Assembly (NCBI RefSeq): GCF_011758765.1
Contig: NZ_JAANOU010000001.1
Coordinates: 3,286,001 to 3,350,000 of the forward strand
Source: Amycolatopsis viridis
GTDB taxonomy: Bacteria > Actinomycetota > Actinomycetes > Mycobacteriales > Pseudonocardiaceae
Direction of reading: 5' to 3'
DNA length: 64,000 nt
Shown here: in pieces, positions 16,607 through 25,057 of the stretch
Numbering within the stretch: the first letter of the stretch is position 1
Layout of the letters: every line of letters begins with the position of its first letter
The notes under the pieces: generated by a model
The model's database searches: none
What the model saw: the letters and a program-made list of their open reading frames with translations, nothing else
What the model was told of the DNA's origin: nothing
Position numbers and translations under genes: made by a program

Positions 16607-17149
16607 TCAGGACGCCGTGCACTCCCATCTGCTCCTCGCAACTGCCGACGGCCCGCCGACGATGGTCGTCGACAGGCCGTCTGAACAGCTGAAATGGGCG
16701 GTGGGCAGCACTGGCATCGAACCAGTGACCTCACCAAGACCGGGTTCTTGGTCGAGAAGTCGTATGAGGAACAGGGCGTCGAACACGGGTTTGGTGATCA
16801 GGTGCTGGGCGAGCATGTCGATGGCGTCCGCTTTGCTGACGCCGGGGTTGATGTTGGGGCGCAACTCGTCGAGGAACTTCGCGAACGCTGCCCGCTTTCC
16901 CGAGGCCGGGTCGTCCACGAGCGCGGTGATGCGGGCGACGTGCCGCTCTGCGATGACCGCGACGTCCTTCGCCCAGTTCTCCCAGTAGGCGCGTTCACCG
17001 ACCTTGGTGACGATCTTGGCGTAGATCGCGTCGCGCCAGATCTCGACGGGGAGGTCCAGCGTGGCCTGAACACCAGCGGCGGCGCCGACGGCGTCGTTGG
17101 TTGAGCCGCCGTCGCCGTCGCCGTCAAAGCCGACCGTGCCGATCGCCAA
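16607..17149 (-). pseudogene. Fragment of a large helicase / type ISP-like restriction enzyme
   Basis: The open frame gives a 180-residue product. Residues about 31-127 (LPVEIWRDAIYAKIVTKVGE through LDELRPNINPGVSKADAI to AQHLITKPVFDALF) look like an internal part of very large plasmid/phage-type helicase-restriction proteins of the type ISP group, which exceed 1,400 residues. Homology stops abruptly at Phe127 (about 16769), and the frame then runs through a tRNA 3'-end-like sequence. Upstream of residue 30 the sequence is low-complexity Gly/Asp and no further domain is joined. It is therefore a truncated relic of a mobile element, not a functional enzyme. The family match is from memory and moderately sure. 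Confidence 0.5.
16701..16732 (-). other. tRNA 3'-end-like sequence (possible attachment-site scar)
   Basis: On the minus strand ACTGGTTCGATGCCAGT forms a perfect T-arm (5-bp stem, TTCGATG loop) preceded by GAGGTC and followed by GCTGCCCAC, like an acceptor 3' strand. Upstream sequence offers no D arm or proper anticodon loop (a CCAAGA/TCTTGG hairpin is present but the loop is wrong), so it is not a complete tRNA gene. tRNA 3' ends are common integrase attachment sites. Confidence 0.5.
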
Positions 17150-17304
17150 GCCGGCACGGTCACGGGTACGGCGCGATTCGCGATGGCGAGCACGCTGGTG
17201 AACAAGGCGCGACGCCGTTCGTCCAGCTCACGCTGCTCCCGCCGTTGTGCGCGGACAGCTCGCGGGTGAGCGGATAGTCGCCCGGAAGCCCCGGCCGGCA
17301 AGGG

Positions 17305-18897
17305 TCAGCGCGAGCGGCGGGAACCAGCGCGTACACCGGCCGAGAAGGCGGCGACACCGCCGGTTCGGGCAGGAGCGCCACCGGAGGAGTCGCGACCGGA
17401 TCCGGACGTGGCGCCCCCGGAACGGCGTCGATGGGACTCGGCGGCACCACGACGAGCCTGGCCGAACTTCCCGGCGCCCTCGCGAGGTCCGGCGGGGTCG
17501 GCCGAGCGGCGGCCCTGACCAGCGGACGGGCCACCATCGTGGTCTTCACCGGCCCGGGACCGCGCCGAGCGTCCGGCTGCGGCACCACGCCGCGCGTCAC
17601 GGGCACTCCCGGACCCGCCACGGCCCAGCCCGGACGAGCGGTCCCCGGCACCCGACCGCGCCGCGCCAATCTTCGCGGACACCTTCTTCGGCCGCGTGTC
17701 CGCGGCCGGCCGCGACGGCGGTGTGGTGAACGACCGCTCACCCGGCGCCAGCTCGGACAGCAGCGGATGGCCGGGACCAAGCCGCGTCGTGGTGGGCTTG
17801 ATCCCTGCCTTGCGGGTCAGGTCACGGACGTCGGCGACCTGCTCGTCGGTCATCAGCGTGACCACCGTGCCAGCCGCCCCGGCCCGCGCCGTGCGGCCGG
17901 ACCGGTGCAGGTACGCCTTGTGCTCGACCGGCGGATCCGCGTGGATGACCAGCGTGACGTCGTCGACGTGAATTCCGCGGGCCGCGATGTCGGTCGCCAC
18001 CAGCGTTCTCGCCGCTCCGGACGAGAAAGCCTCCAGATTGCGCGTCCGCGCCCCCTGCCCGAGGTTGCCGTGCAGTTCGACCGCCGGGACGCCGGAGGCG
18101 AGCAGTTTGCGCGTCAACTGCTTCGCACGGTGCTTCGTCCGGGTGAACACCAGCGTCCGGCCTGCCGCTGCAGTGAGATCGACCAGCACCGGCAGCCGGT
18201 GGCTCTCCTCCAGGTGCAGCACGTGGTGCGTCATGGTCGACACCGGCGACCGCGCCGAGTCCACGCTGTGCGTAACTGGATTGTTCATGAACCGCTTGAC
18301 CAGCACATCGACCCCAGTGTCGAGGGTCGCGGAGAACAGCAGCCGCTGCCCGCGCGCGGGAGTGGCCGCCATGATGCGACGGACTTCGGGCAGAAAACCG
18401 AGGTCAGCCATGTGGTCGGCCTCGTCGAGCACGGTGATCTCGACGGCGTCGAGCCCGATGGCGCCCGAACGCATGTGGTCGGCCAGCCGGCCCGGGCACG
18501 CGACGACGATGTCAACGCCCTCACGCAGGCGGGAGATCTGCGGGTTGGCGCTGACGCCGCCGAAGATCGTGGTGACCTTGAGGCCGAGCGGCCCGGCCAG
18601 CGGCAGGATCGAGCCTGCGATCTGGGTGGCCAGCTCGCGGGTCGGCGCGAGGATCAGGGCCCGCGGGCGGCCGGGTCGGCGCCGCACCGGGGCGGCGGCG
18701 AGCCGGGCCAGCACAGGCAGCACGAAACCGTAGGTCTTGCCGGAACCCGTGCGGCCGCGACCCAGGACGTCCCGGCCCGCGAGCGAATGCGGCAGGGTGG
18801 CGGCCTGAATGGGGAAGGGGCTGGTGACGCCTTGCCCGGCCAGCGCGTCGACGAGGGTCGTGGACAGACCGAGTTCGGTGAAGGTAGGTGTGCTCAT
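17305..18897 (-). CDS. DEAD-box RNA helicase
   Basis: 530-residue ATP-dependent RNA helicase. Motifs in order: Q motif (FTELG with PFPIQ, residues 6-31), Walker A GRTGSGKT (48-55), Ia PTRELA, II DEAD (158-161), III SAT (189-191), IV LVFTRTKHRA, V ATDIAARGIH, VI HRSGRTARAG. From about 400 on, a low-complexity Arg/Gly/Ser/Ala tail resembles RNA-binding tails of actinobacterial cold-shock or ribosome-assembly helicases. The ATG at 18897 overlaps the stop of a 12-codon leader (ATGA), supporting this start over longer readings. It is transcribed alone, with a 5' leader that contains a strong hairpin, so expression may be regulated at RNA level. Confidence 0.93.
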   Translation of the reverse strand: MSTPTFTELGLSTTLVDALAGQGVTSPFPIQAATLPHSLAGRDVLGRGRTGSGKTYGFVLPVLARLAAAPVRRRPGRPRALILAPTRELATQIAGSILPLAGPLGLKVTTIFGGVSANPQISRLREGVDIVVACPGRLADHMRSGAIGLDAVEITVLDEADHMADLGFLPEVRRIMAATPARGQRLLFSATLDTGVDVLVKRFMNNPVTHSVDSARSPVSTMTHHVLHLEESHRLPVLVDLTAAAGRTLVFTRTKHRAKQLTRKLLASGVPAVELHGNLGQGARTRNLEAFSSGAARTLVATDIAARGIHVDDVTLVIHADPPVEHKAYLHRSGRTARAGAAGTVVTLMTDEQVADVRDLTRKAGIKPTTTRLGPGHPLLSELAPGERSFTTPPSRPAADTRPKKVSAKIGAARSGAGDRSSGLGRGGSGSARDARRGAAAGRSARSRAGEDHDGGPSAGQGRRSADPAGPREGAGKFGQARRGAAESHRRRSGGATSGSGRDSSGGAPARTGGVAAFSAGVRAGSRRSR

Positions 18898-18932
18898 AAG
18901 CAGTTGTGGACGCGGGCGCCCTGGATCTCCAT
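18894..18932 (-). CDS. 12-residue leader peptide overlapping the helicase start
   Basis: The frame from ATG 18932 encodes MEIQGARVHNCL and ends at a TGA that shares bases with the helicase ATG (ATGA). Residues 2-10 resemble the start of UvrA-family excinucleases (I-x-G-A-R-x-H-N). It may be a vestige of a uvrA-like gene, a translational coupler, or both. No clear ribosome site was verified for it, so translation is unproven. Confidence 0.45.
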   Translation of the reverse strand: MEIQGARVHNCL

Positions 18933-18997
18933 CAGTAGCGGGTTGTCCTGCCCGGCGCGGACCTGGTGACCGCGGCGCGTGGGAGTCGACAACGGAA

Positions 18998-19028
18998 CGC
19001 GGCCCGAGGCAGAACTGAGCGGGCCGCG
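18998..19028 (-). promoter_or_regulatory. Hairpin in the helicase 5' leader
   Basis: CGCGGCCCG and CGGGCCGCG (18998-19006 and 19020-19028) form a perfect 9-bp stem with a 13-nt loop, about 65 nt upstream of the leader peptide on the helicase strand. It could be an attenuator or terminator, or a cold-labile leader structure. Confidence 0.45.
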
Positions 19029-19134
19029 TGATCAGTGTACCCGACGCACGCGCGGGTCCCGTGGCTTCCGGTCTGAGCGCGGTGGTAACGGGTACCGACC
19101 GGGGCGAGGCGAAGAACCGACGACAGGAGTTCCC

Positions 19135-19911
19135 GTGTCCCAGCCTCCGCAGCAGCATATCCCGCCAGGCACCACCGGCGACATGGATCCCGCGCCCGAC
19201 CACGGGGAGCACAGCTACCGCGGCTCCGGGCGGCTGGCGCGGAAAGCGGCCGTCATCACCGGGGCCGACAGCGGCATCGGCCGTGCCGTGGCGATCGCGT
19301 TCTCATCTCCTACTTCTACGAGCACGAGGACGCGCAGGAGACCCAGCGGTGGGTCGAGGAGGCCGGACGCAAGGTTGCGCTGCTGCCCGGCGACCTGGCC
19401 GGACCCGCGCACTGCCGGTCGGCGATCGCCACCGCGGTGGCCGAGTTCGGCCGTATCGACGTGCCGGTCAGCAACGCAGCGTTCCAGATGACCCACGAGT
19501 GGATCGAAGACATCCCCGGCGAGGAATGGGACCACACGCCGGCCATCGCTCCTCCATCATCGCCAGCAGCTCGGTCATCTCCGACAACCCGCCGCCCCAG
19601 CCGCGGCCCTGTGACGTGACCAAGGCGGGGATCGCCAACATGACCCCGGCGCTGGCCCAGATGCTCGGTCCGAAGGGAATCCGGGCGAACAGCGTGGCCC
19701 CGGGGCCGATCTGGACGCCGCTGATTCCCTCGACCATGCCCGAGGAACAGGTGAAGAGCTTCGGTGCCCAGGGGCCCTTGGGCCGCACCGGCCAGCTGGC
19801 CGAGCTCGCCCCGGTGTACGTGCTGCTCGCCTCGGACGCGGCCAGCTACGTTTCCGGGGCGCGAATCGCGGTCACCGGCGGCACGCCGGTCCTGTCACCC
19901 GCGGCCGCGGT
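19135..19911 (+). pseudogene. Broken short-chain dehydrogenase (YghA-like)
   Basis: Opens with a good GTG start (19135, AGGAG upstream) and encodes an SDR of the YghA-like type with the long Gln/Pro/His-rich N-terminus, then AAVITGADSGIGRAVAIAF. At about 19300 the residues expected before LISYFYEHEDAQ are missing and the frame shifts. At about 19545 the segment between EEWDHT and SSIIASSSV is gone with a second shift. The C-terminal part (AGIANMTPALAQMLGPKGIRANSVAPGPIWTPL...SYVSGARIAVTGG) continues in a third frame and runs past the normal end. The catalytic Tyr is also lost (PCDVTKAG where PYAVTKAG is expected). Two deletions make it non-functional. No gene is seen between its end and 20141. 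Confidence 0.85.
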
Positions 19912-20140
19912 CCGGTCCGGTGCGGTGGTGCCCGGCGGGGCGTGCCGCAGCACAACCAGGGCAGCTCGCTCCTCCCCCACCGCATGGGCCGGAAGAAAGC
20001 ATCTATGTGTCCACAGTGGACTGACAACCGAACCCGGCTCCGGTGCCCGCGCCGGTCAGGGCGTGTCCCTTGCGCTTCCTCCCGTGGCCGGAAGGCGAGC
20101 GCCACAGGGCGGGTCCCGGCCGTTCGGCCGCCGGAAGGGA

Positions 20141-20716
20141 TCACCGGCCCCCGCGCCGCAGCATCCTCCTGATGGCCGCGAAGACCAGCCCGCCCACCAG
20201 GACCCACGGCCCGGTGACGATGACCGGGTCCAGCATCTGGTGCTTGACGTCCGCGCGCTTCTTCCCGAACCGCGAGGACACGCCGTGCCGGGAGAACTCG
20301 CTGAGCACCCCGGTCTGCGTGATCGGGTTGTCGGGACGCAGAGTCAGCAGCGAACGGATGTGGCTCTCCCACGCGTCCACCCGGTCCGCGGCCAGCAGGA
20401 GCAGCCAGTGCGCCGCGCGGCCCTCGCTGTACTTCCGGTAGGACAGTTTCCGCAGCATCCCCGAAAAACCCGCCGGCGGGCACGAAGTGCCAAAGACCGG
20501 GGTTAGGAACTCATGCTCGATCGACCGTTCCCGGGGCCACTTCTCCGGCTGCCGCTCCGGGAACTCCCAGTGCGCGCCGGTGCGGTCCTCCTGCCACTGC
20601 AGCTTGGGCACCGACGGGCGGTCCTTCGGATCGAGGTCCGCGCCCCAGCCCGGAATCCGGGCGCGCAGCTGCTCACTCGTCTCGGGCAGCGGCGGTCGTT
20701 CCGAGGTGTAGGTCAT
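20141..20716 (-). CDS. Conserved hypothetical protein with C-terminal membrane segment
   Basis: 191 residues with no recognised catalytic domain. The body is hydrophilic and rich in Trp, Arg and Pro (PGWGADLDPKDRPSVPKLQW, HWEFPERQPEKWPRERSIEHEFLTPVFGTSCPP). A segment near the C-terminus (DPVIVTGPWVLVGGLVFAAIRRML) could anchor it in the membrane with a short basic tail. ATG 20716 is preceded by GGAAGG-type sequence. It follows the alcohol dehydrogenase start-to-end on the same strand with 16 nt between, so the two probably form an operon. I recognise the general type from actinobacterial stress loci, but function is unknown. Confidence 0.7.
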   Translation of the reverse strand: MTYTSERPPLPETSEQLRARIPGWGADLDPKDRPSVPKLQWQEDRTGAHWEFPERQPEKWPRERSIEHEFLTPVFGTSCPPAGFSGMLRKLSYRKYSEGRAAHWLLLLAADRVDAWESHIRSLLTLRPDNPITQTGVLSEFSRHGVSSRFGKKRADVKHQMLDPVIVTGPWVLVGGLVFAAIRRMLRRGGR

Positions 20717-20732
20717 GGCACCTTTCCTTCCT

Positions 20733-21878
20733 TCAGCTGCCCGCCACGATGAGGGGCTTGATGCAGCCGTCCAGCTTCGCCGAGAACATGTGGTAGCCCT
20801 CGGCGATGTGCTCGAGCGGGATGCGGTGGGTGACGATGTCGCTCGGTTTCAGGTAACCGTTGCGGATGTGCTCGAACAGCCGCGGCCATTGCCGCTTCAC
20901 GGGACACTGGTTCATCCGCAGCGTCAGGCCCTTGTTGAGGGCGTCCCCGAACTTCACGGCGCTGAACATCGGCCCGTAGGCGCCCATCACCGAGATGGTA
21001 CCGCCCTTGCGCACCGAGTCGATCGCCCAGTTGAGGGCCACCGGTGAACCGCCTTGGAGCTTCAGCTTCGCCGACGTCACGTGCTGCACGAAGTTGCCGT
21101 CGGCCTCGGCGCCCGCGGCGTCGATCGCGACATCGGCGCCGAGGTAGCCGGTGATCTTCTTCAGGTGCATGACGATGTCGTCGTACTCGCAGAAGTTGTA
21201 CGTCTCGGCGTGGGCGAACGTGCGGGCCTTCGCCAACCGGTACTCCAGGTGGTCGATGACGATCACCCGGCCCGCCCCCATCAACCAGGCGGACTTCGCG
21301 GCGTACAGGCCCACCGGCCCGGCCCCGAAGACCACCACCACGTCACCCTCCACGATGTCGCCGAGCTGCGCACCGAAGTACCCGGTCGCGAGCGCGTCGG
21401 TGAGCAGGACCGCGTCCTCGTCGTCCATCCAGCCGGGAATGACGGCGGGCCCCACGTCGGCGAACGGCACCCGCACGTACTCGGCCTGCCCCCCGTCGTA
21501 CCCGCCGCAGGTGTGCGAGTAGCCGTAGATGCCGCCGACAGCCGTGGCGTTGGGATTGACGTTGTGGCAGTTGGAATACAAACCTCGAGCGCAGTACCAG
21601 CACGTCCCGCAGAAGATGTTGAACGGCACCATCACGCGGTCCCCCCTTGCGAGATTCCGCACGCTGGAGCCCACCTCCTCCACCACGCCGACGAACTCGT
21701 GCCCGAACGTCATGCCGACCCGCGTGTCCGGCATCATCCCGTGGTACAGGTGCAGGTCGGAGCCGCAGATCGCGGCCCGGGTGACGCGGACGACGGCGTC
21801 GTTCGGGTGCTCGATGGCCGGAACGTCCTTCTCCTCGACACGGACCTTGTATGGCCCGCGATAGACCATCGCACGCAC
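20733..21878 (-). CDS. Zinc-dependent alcohol dehydrogenase
   Basis: 381-residue medium-chain dehydrogenase/reductase. Catalytic zinc ligands lie in AICGSD and GHE (FGHEFVGVVEEVG). The structural zinc site is the four-Cys lobe FCGTCWYCARGLYSNC. The NAD-binding Rossmann signature is VVVFGAGPVGLYAAKSA. The closest pattern is the glutathione-independent formaldehyde/threonine-dehydrogenase-like branch. I chose GTG 21878 because GGAGGAGA sits 3 bases upstream; the ATG nine bases downstream would be too far from it. It is probably co-transcribed with the hypothetical gene at 20141. A role in aldehyde or alcohol detoxification is inferred. Confidence 0.9.
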   Translation of the reverse strand: MRAMVYRGPYKVRVEEKDVPAIEHPNDAVVRVTRAAICGSDLHLYHGMMPDTRVGMTFGHEFVGVVEEVGSSVRNLARGDRVMVPFNIFCGTCWYCARGLYSNCHNVNPNATAVGGIYGYSHTCGGYDGGQAEYVRVPFADVGPAVIPGWMDDEDAVLLTDALATGYFGAQLGDIVEGDVVVVFGAGPVGLYAAKSAWLMGAGRVIVIDHLEYRLAKARTFAHAETYNFCEYDDIVMHLKKITGYLGADVAIDAAGAEADGNFVQHVTSAKLKLQGGSPVALNWAIDSVRKGGTISVMGAYGPMFSAVKFGDALNKGLTLRMNQCPVKRQWPRLFEHIRNGYLKPSDIVTHRIPLEHIAEGYHMFSAKLDGCIKPLIVAGS

Positions 21879-22000
21879 GGTTCTCCTCCGCCCTGTCGTC
21901 GAACGGCCTCTCGGGCCCCTCCCGGCACATACCCGTCCCGTGTCCGCGTAATCCTCCCGGGTGTTCCTCCGATGACGCTCGGCTGACCGGGCGGCCCGGG

Positions 22001-22855
22001 TCAGGTCGGTTGGCGGCCGGTTCCTCCACGGGACTCCTGCTGGGCCTCCTCGACGCGGTGGAACACCCGGAGCAGCCGGATCGAGGTGACCAGGCCGATG
22101 CCGCCGACTACGTTGCCCAGCGAGGACCAGGCCAGCGCGAGCGCCCAGTCGGCCCACGAGTAGTGCGCCATGCCTCCGAGCAGGCCGGCGAACATGAGGA
22201 TCGAGTCGAGTACCGAATGGAACAGCTGCCCCCCGACGAGCAGGAACGGCATCGCCACCGCCGCGACGACCTTGACTCCCATGTCGTTGGTCGCGTGCTG
22301 CATCCTGGTCATGAGAGTGATCACCGCGCCCGCGAGCACGGCCAGGAACAGCGAGGCCCAGGACACGCCCAGCGTCGCGTAGTGGTCGCCGGTCGTGGCG
22401 GCGGTGTCCCGAAGGCCGGGCAGCGCGACCACGATCATGCCGGCCATCACGAAACCCCCGGCGAGGTTCGCGGCGAGAGTGACCAGCCACAACCGGAGCA
22501 ACCGTGGCCAGGAACCACTTCCGGACGCCAAAGCGGTCACCGGCACCAGGAAGTTTTCGGTGAACAGCTCGCTGCGCGCGAGAAGCAGCGCGATGAACCC
22601 GATCGTGAACGCGGCGGCGGCCAGCCGCGGCTGGCCGGTCTCGTGCTTGACGACCAGGTAAGCCAGCACTCCCACGGCGACGTCGACACCGCCGAGCACG
22701 CCGGTGGCCACCAACGGCAGCAACGGACGTCCCAGCCGGTCCCGCCCTTCGGCGATGATCCGGTCAAACGCCTCCTCGAGTTCCGGCTCGTCCCGGCTGC
22801 CGGCCTGGGACCGCAGGGGCAGAGTTGCGTGTTCGTCGTTCGAATCGTCTGACAT
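22001..22855 (-). CDS. Formate/nitrite transporter (FNT) family channel
   Basis: 284-residue membrane protein with about six helices. FNT hallmarks are RSELFTENFLVPVTALASG in the second helix-loop region and NLAGGFVMAGMIVVAL in the third to fourth. A hydrophilic 45-residue N-terminus rich in Asp/Glu precedes the membrane core. ATG 22855 follows GGAGA. FNT channels move formate, nitrite or hydrosulfide. No linked formate dehydrogenase or nitrite reductase lies in the window, so the substrate is open. The 120-nt gap to the alcohol dehydrogenase holds no gene. Confidence 0.88.
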   Translation of the reverse strand: MSDDSNDEHATLPLRSQAGSRDEPELEEAFDRIIAEGRDRLGRPLLPLVATGVLGGVDVAVGVLAYLVVKHETGQPRLAAAAFTIGFIALLLARSELFTENFLVPVTALASGSGSWPRLLRLWLVTLAANLAGGFVMAGMIVVALPGLRDTAATTGDHYATLGVSWASLFLAVLAGAVITLMTRMQHATNDMGVKVVAAVAMPFLLVGGQLFHSVLDSILMFAGLLGGMAHYSWADWALALAWSSLGNVVGGIGLVTSIRLLRVFHRVEEAQQESRGGTGRQPT

Positions 22856-23078
22856 CGTGTCTCCAACCGTGGCGGAACCCGGCGACCGGCCGCATACCCG
22901 GACGGGAGCGGACCTATTCGCCGGCCAGGCGCCGCGGTGGGGGTGCCACCGCGCCACGGCTGATCAGCCCGTTGGGGGACAACAATTTCTTCAGTGGGAG
23001 GCGAAGCACGGGAGCTGTATTCGGAACGGGCGGAGGGGACAGTTCGGTCATTCCGTAGCTGTGTGCTGCTCCCCGCTC

Positions 23079-23312
23079 ATGCGCCAACCGCTGACCGAGG
23101 ACCACTCCGCCGAGCTGGCCAAGGCGTTCAAGGCGCTCGGAGACCCGGTGCGCCTGCGACTGCTGTCGCTGATCGCCTCCCACGCCGGCGGCGAGGCGTG
23201 CGTGTGCGACCTGACCGACGCCTTCGACCTGACCGGGCCGACCATCTCGCATCACCTCAAGGTGCTCCGGTGCTGCCGACGACGTTGCAGATGCTGTCGT
23301 CGGTATTGGTGA
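23079..23312 (+). pseudogene. Truncated arsenic-responsive ArsR regulator
   Basis: The first 64 residues are a normal ArsR repressor N-terminus: AKAFKALGDPVRLRLLSLI, then the arsenite-binding Cys41-Val-Cys43 pair (EACVCDL) and the recognition helix GPTISHHLKVLR. At about 23270 the homology ends and 13 Cys/Arg-rich residues precede the stop. The winged-hairpin and dimer helix are missing (full length about 115). It sits directly upstream of a broken ACR3 permease remnant, so this is the head of a lost ars operon. The gap before it (22856-23078) has no gene. Confidence 0.75.
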
Positions 23313-23340
23313 CCTCCGACGACGCCGCGTCGGTGACCGC

Positions 23341-23737
23341 GTGACCACGGTCGCCGACCGCGGCGCGGTCGCCGGTCTGTCCACAGTGGCCTGTCCCCGC
23401 CGGTGTGGACACCCTGCAGGTGGACGCGATCTCGCTGCCGATCGCGCTCGGTCTGCTGATCATGATGTATCCGGTGGTGGCCAAGGTTCGCTATGACCGG
23501 TTGGACACCGTCACCCGCGACCGCCGGTTCATGGTCGTCTCACTGCTGCATTGAATCATCGGCCGGCGCTGGTGTTCACGGTCGCGTGGCTGCTGCAGCA
23601 CGACCCGCCGGAGCATCGCACCGGGCTCGCCATCGCCGGGTCGGCCCGCTGCATCGCGGTGGTCATCATCTGGAACGGCCTCGCCGGCGGGAACCCGTCG
23701 CCCGCCGCGTCTTGGCGCCCTTCAACCCCTGACCACC
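23341..23737 (+). pseudogene. Degraded ACR3 arsenite efflux permease
   Basis: Pieces of an Acr3 permease survive in three frames. The start region VTTVADRGAVAGLST is followed by VDAISLPIALGLLIMMYPVVAKVRYDRL and TRDRRFMVVSLL (23415-23550), and then, after a shift, FTVAWLL with HRTGLAIAGSARCIAVVIIWNGLAGG (23575-23700). These correspond to the N-terminus and transmembrane segments 2-4 of Acr3. The region between the start and segment 2, and everything after segment 4, is gone. From 23740 to 23996 no gene can be supported. Confidence 0.75.
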
Positions 23738-23996
23738 CATCCCGGACGGAGCACCAACCTCCTGCTGCTCCGGTGCCCGCACATCCCGGCGCGGTCGGGC
23801 GAACGGCGGATCGCGGTGGTCGACGGGGCGGCTCGAGGACCGACCCGGTCGATCACGCCGCACCGTCGGCGGCCGGGATCACCCGCTCGTCGGCCATCAC
23901 CCCGTCACCGACGCCGCGGCGCTGGACGTCCCGCGGGCTGACCCCCGCCACCTCGATCCGGTTCCGGCCACTCCCCCACGACCAGCACGTCCCGCC

Positions 23997-24983
23997 TCAG
24001 TCTCCGACCTTCACCACGTACTTGCCGCGCCCGAGCCCCTCGGCGAGGAGGTCGTGAGTCGCCGCGACGTTGCCGAGTGACTCGACGACGGTGACGTCGG
24101 GGCGGACGCTGCCCTGGGCGATCAGTTCGAGCCCCTTGGTCAGCGCCTCGGCCGCCGCCCCGGGGTCGGTCGCGATGAGCTGGCTCATGCTGAACCCGAT
24201 GACCCCCGCGTTGCCCCCGATCAGGCGGCCGGCCGGTGGAAGCGGCGCCGGGGTGCCACCGCCGGCGTTGCCGAACAGGACGACACGTCCGCCGGGTGCG
24301 AGGAGGCTCAGGTCGAGCTCGAGCAGCGCGGTGCCAGTGGGATCGAGCACGACGTCGACACCGTCGGGGACGATCTTGGGGACGGCCTCCGCCAGGTCTT
24401 CGTCACGGGCGAACACGTCGTCCCAGCCCGCCGCCAGACCATCGGCGATCTTGTCCGGCCTGCCGACGGTACCGATCCGGCGGGCAGTGCCGAGAGCGGC
24501 CGCCACCTGGCTCACGACCGAGCCGAGCCCGCCGCTGGCGGAGTGCATGAGCACGGTCTCGCCGGGCCGGACGCGCGCCCGCTCGGTGAGCAGGAGCAGG
24601 GCGGTGGCCACCACGAGCGGGGCGGACGCCGCGGTCTCGAGCGGAACGCCGTCGGGCACCGGCGCGGTGACCTCCGCGCTGGCGAGGGCGACCTGTGCGA
24701 GGCCGCCGCCGGGGGTGAAGGCAGCCACCCGTTGCCCGATCTGCTTGCCGGTCACGCCGTCACCGACCGCGCGGATGGTCCCGGCGACCTCGAGCCCGGG
24801 GACGTACGGCCACGCCGACGCGTAGCCGGGATCCCCGCGACGGGCCATGACGTCGATGAAGTTGATCCCCGCGTAGGCGACGTCGATGGCAACCTGACCC
24901 GGGCCGGGCTCCGGTACGGCCACCTCCGCCACGTTCGTCGTACTGCCGTCCGCGGCCGGTCCGGACATGAGCAACGCCTTCAC
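23997..24983 (-). CDS. NADPH:quinone oxidoreductase-like zinc-independent MDR
   Basis: 328-residue medium-chain reductase lacking zinc ligands. It has the quinone-oxidoreductase pattern: GPGQVAIDVAYAGINFIDVMARRG, PYVPGLEVAGTIRAVGDGV, the nucleotide-binding LMHSASGGLGSVVSQVA, and FGNAGG near the end of the Rossmann fold. GTG 24983 follows GGGAG. It is divergent from a small ArsR-like repressor with a TTCGT/ACGAA palindrome between them, the classic layout for a stress-induced quinone reductase under its own repressor. The inducer is unknown; quinones or electrophiles are the likely signal. Confidence 0.9.
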   Translation of the reverse strand: MKALLMSGPAADGSTTNVAEVAVPEPGPGQVAIDVAYAGINFIDVMARRGDPGYASAWPYVPGLEVAGTIRAVGDGVTGKQIGQRVAAFTPGGGLAQVALASAEVTAPVPDGVPLETAASAPLVVATALLLLTERARVRPGETVLMHSASGGLGSVVSQVAAALGTARRIGTVGRPDKIADGLAAGWDDVFARDEDLAEAVPKIVPDGVDVVLDPTGTALLELDLSLLAPGGRVVLFGNAGGGTPAPLPPAGRLIGGNAGVIGFSMSQLIATDPGAAAEALTKGLELIAQGSVRPDVTVVESLGNVAATHDLLAEGLGRGKYVVKVGD

Positions 24984-25002
24984 TGCGGCTCCCTATTCGA
25001 TG

Positions 25003-25018
25003 TTCGTCGTACTACGAA
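25003..25018. promoter_or_regulatory. Operator between quinone reductase and ArsR-like gene
   Basis: Inverted repeat TTCGT (25003-25007) and ACGAA (25014-25018) with a GTAC core, followed by a TACACT -10-like hexamer (25026-25031) for the rightward gene. It is placed so that one repressor can block both promoters. Confidence 0.55.
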
Positions 25019-25057
25019 TTCAAGGTACACTGGATCACGGAGGAAGGAGACGGTGAC

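Noticed and set aside
16701-16790. Complete tRNA gene on the minus strand
   Set aside because: Only the T-arm and acceptor 3' strand are convincing; no D arm, and the upstream hairpin has the wrong loop size for an anticodon arm.
23740-23996. Possible ArsC or oxidoreductase remnant after the Acr3 pieces
   Set aside because: Short suggestive segments on either strand but no motif long enough to support a call.
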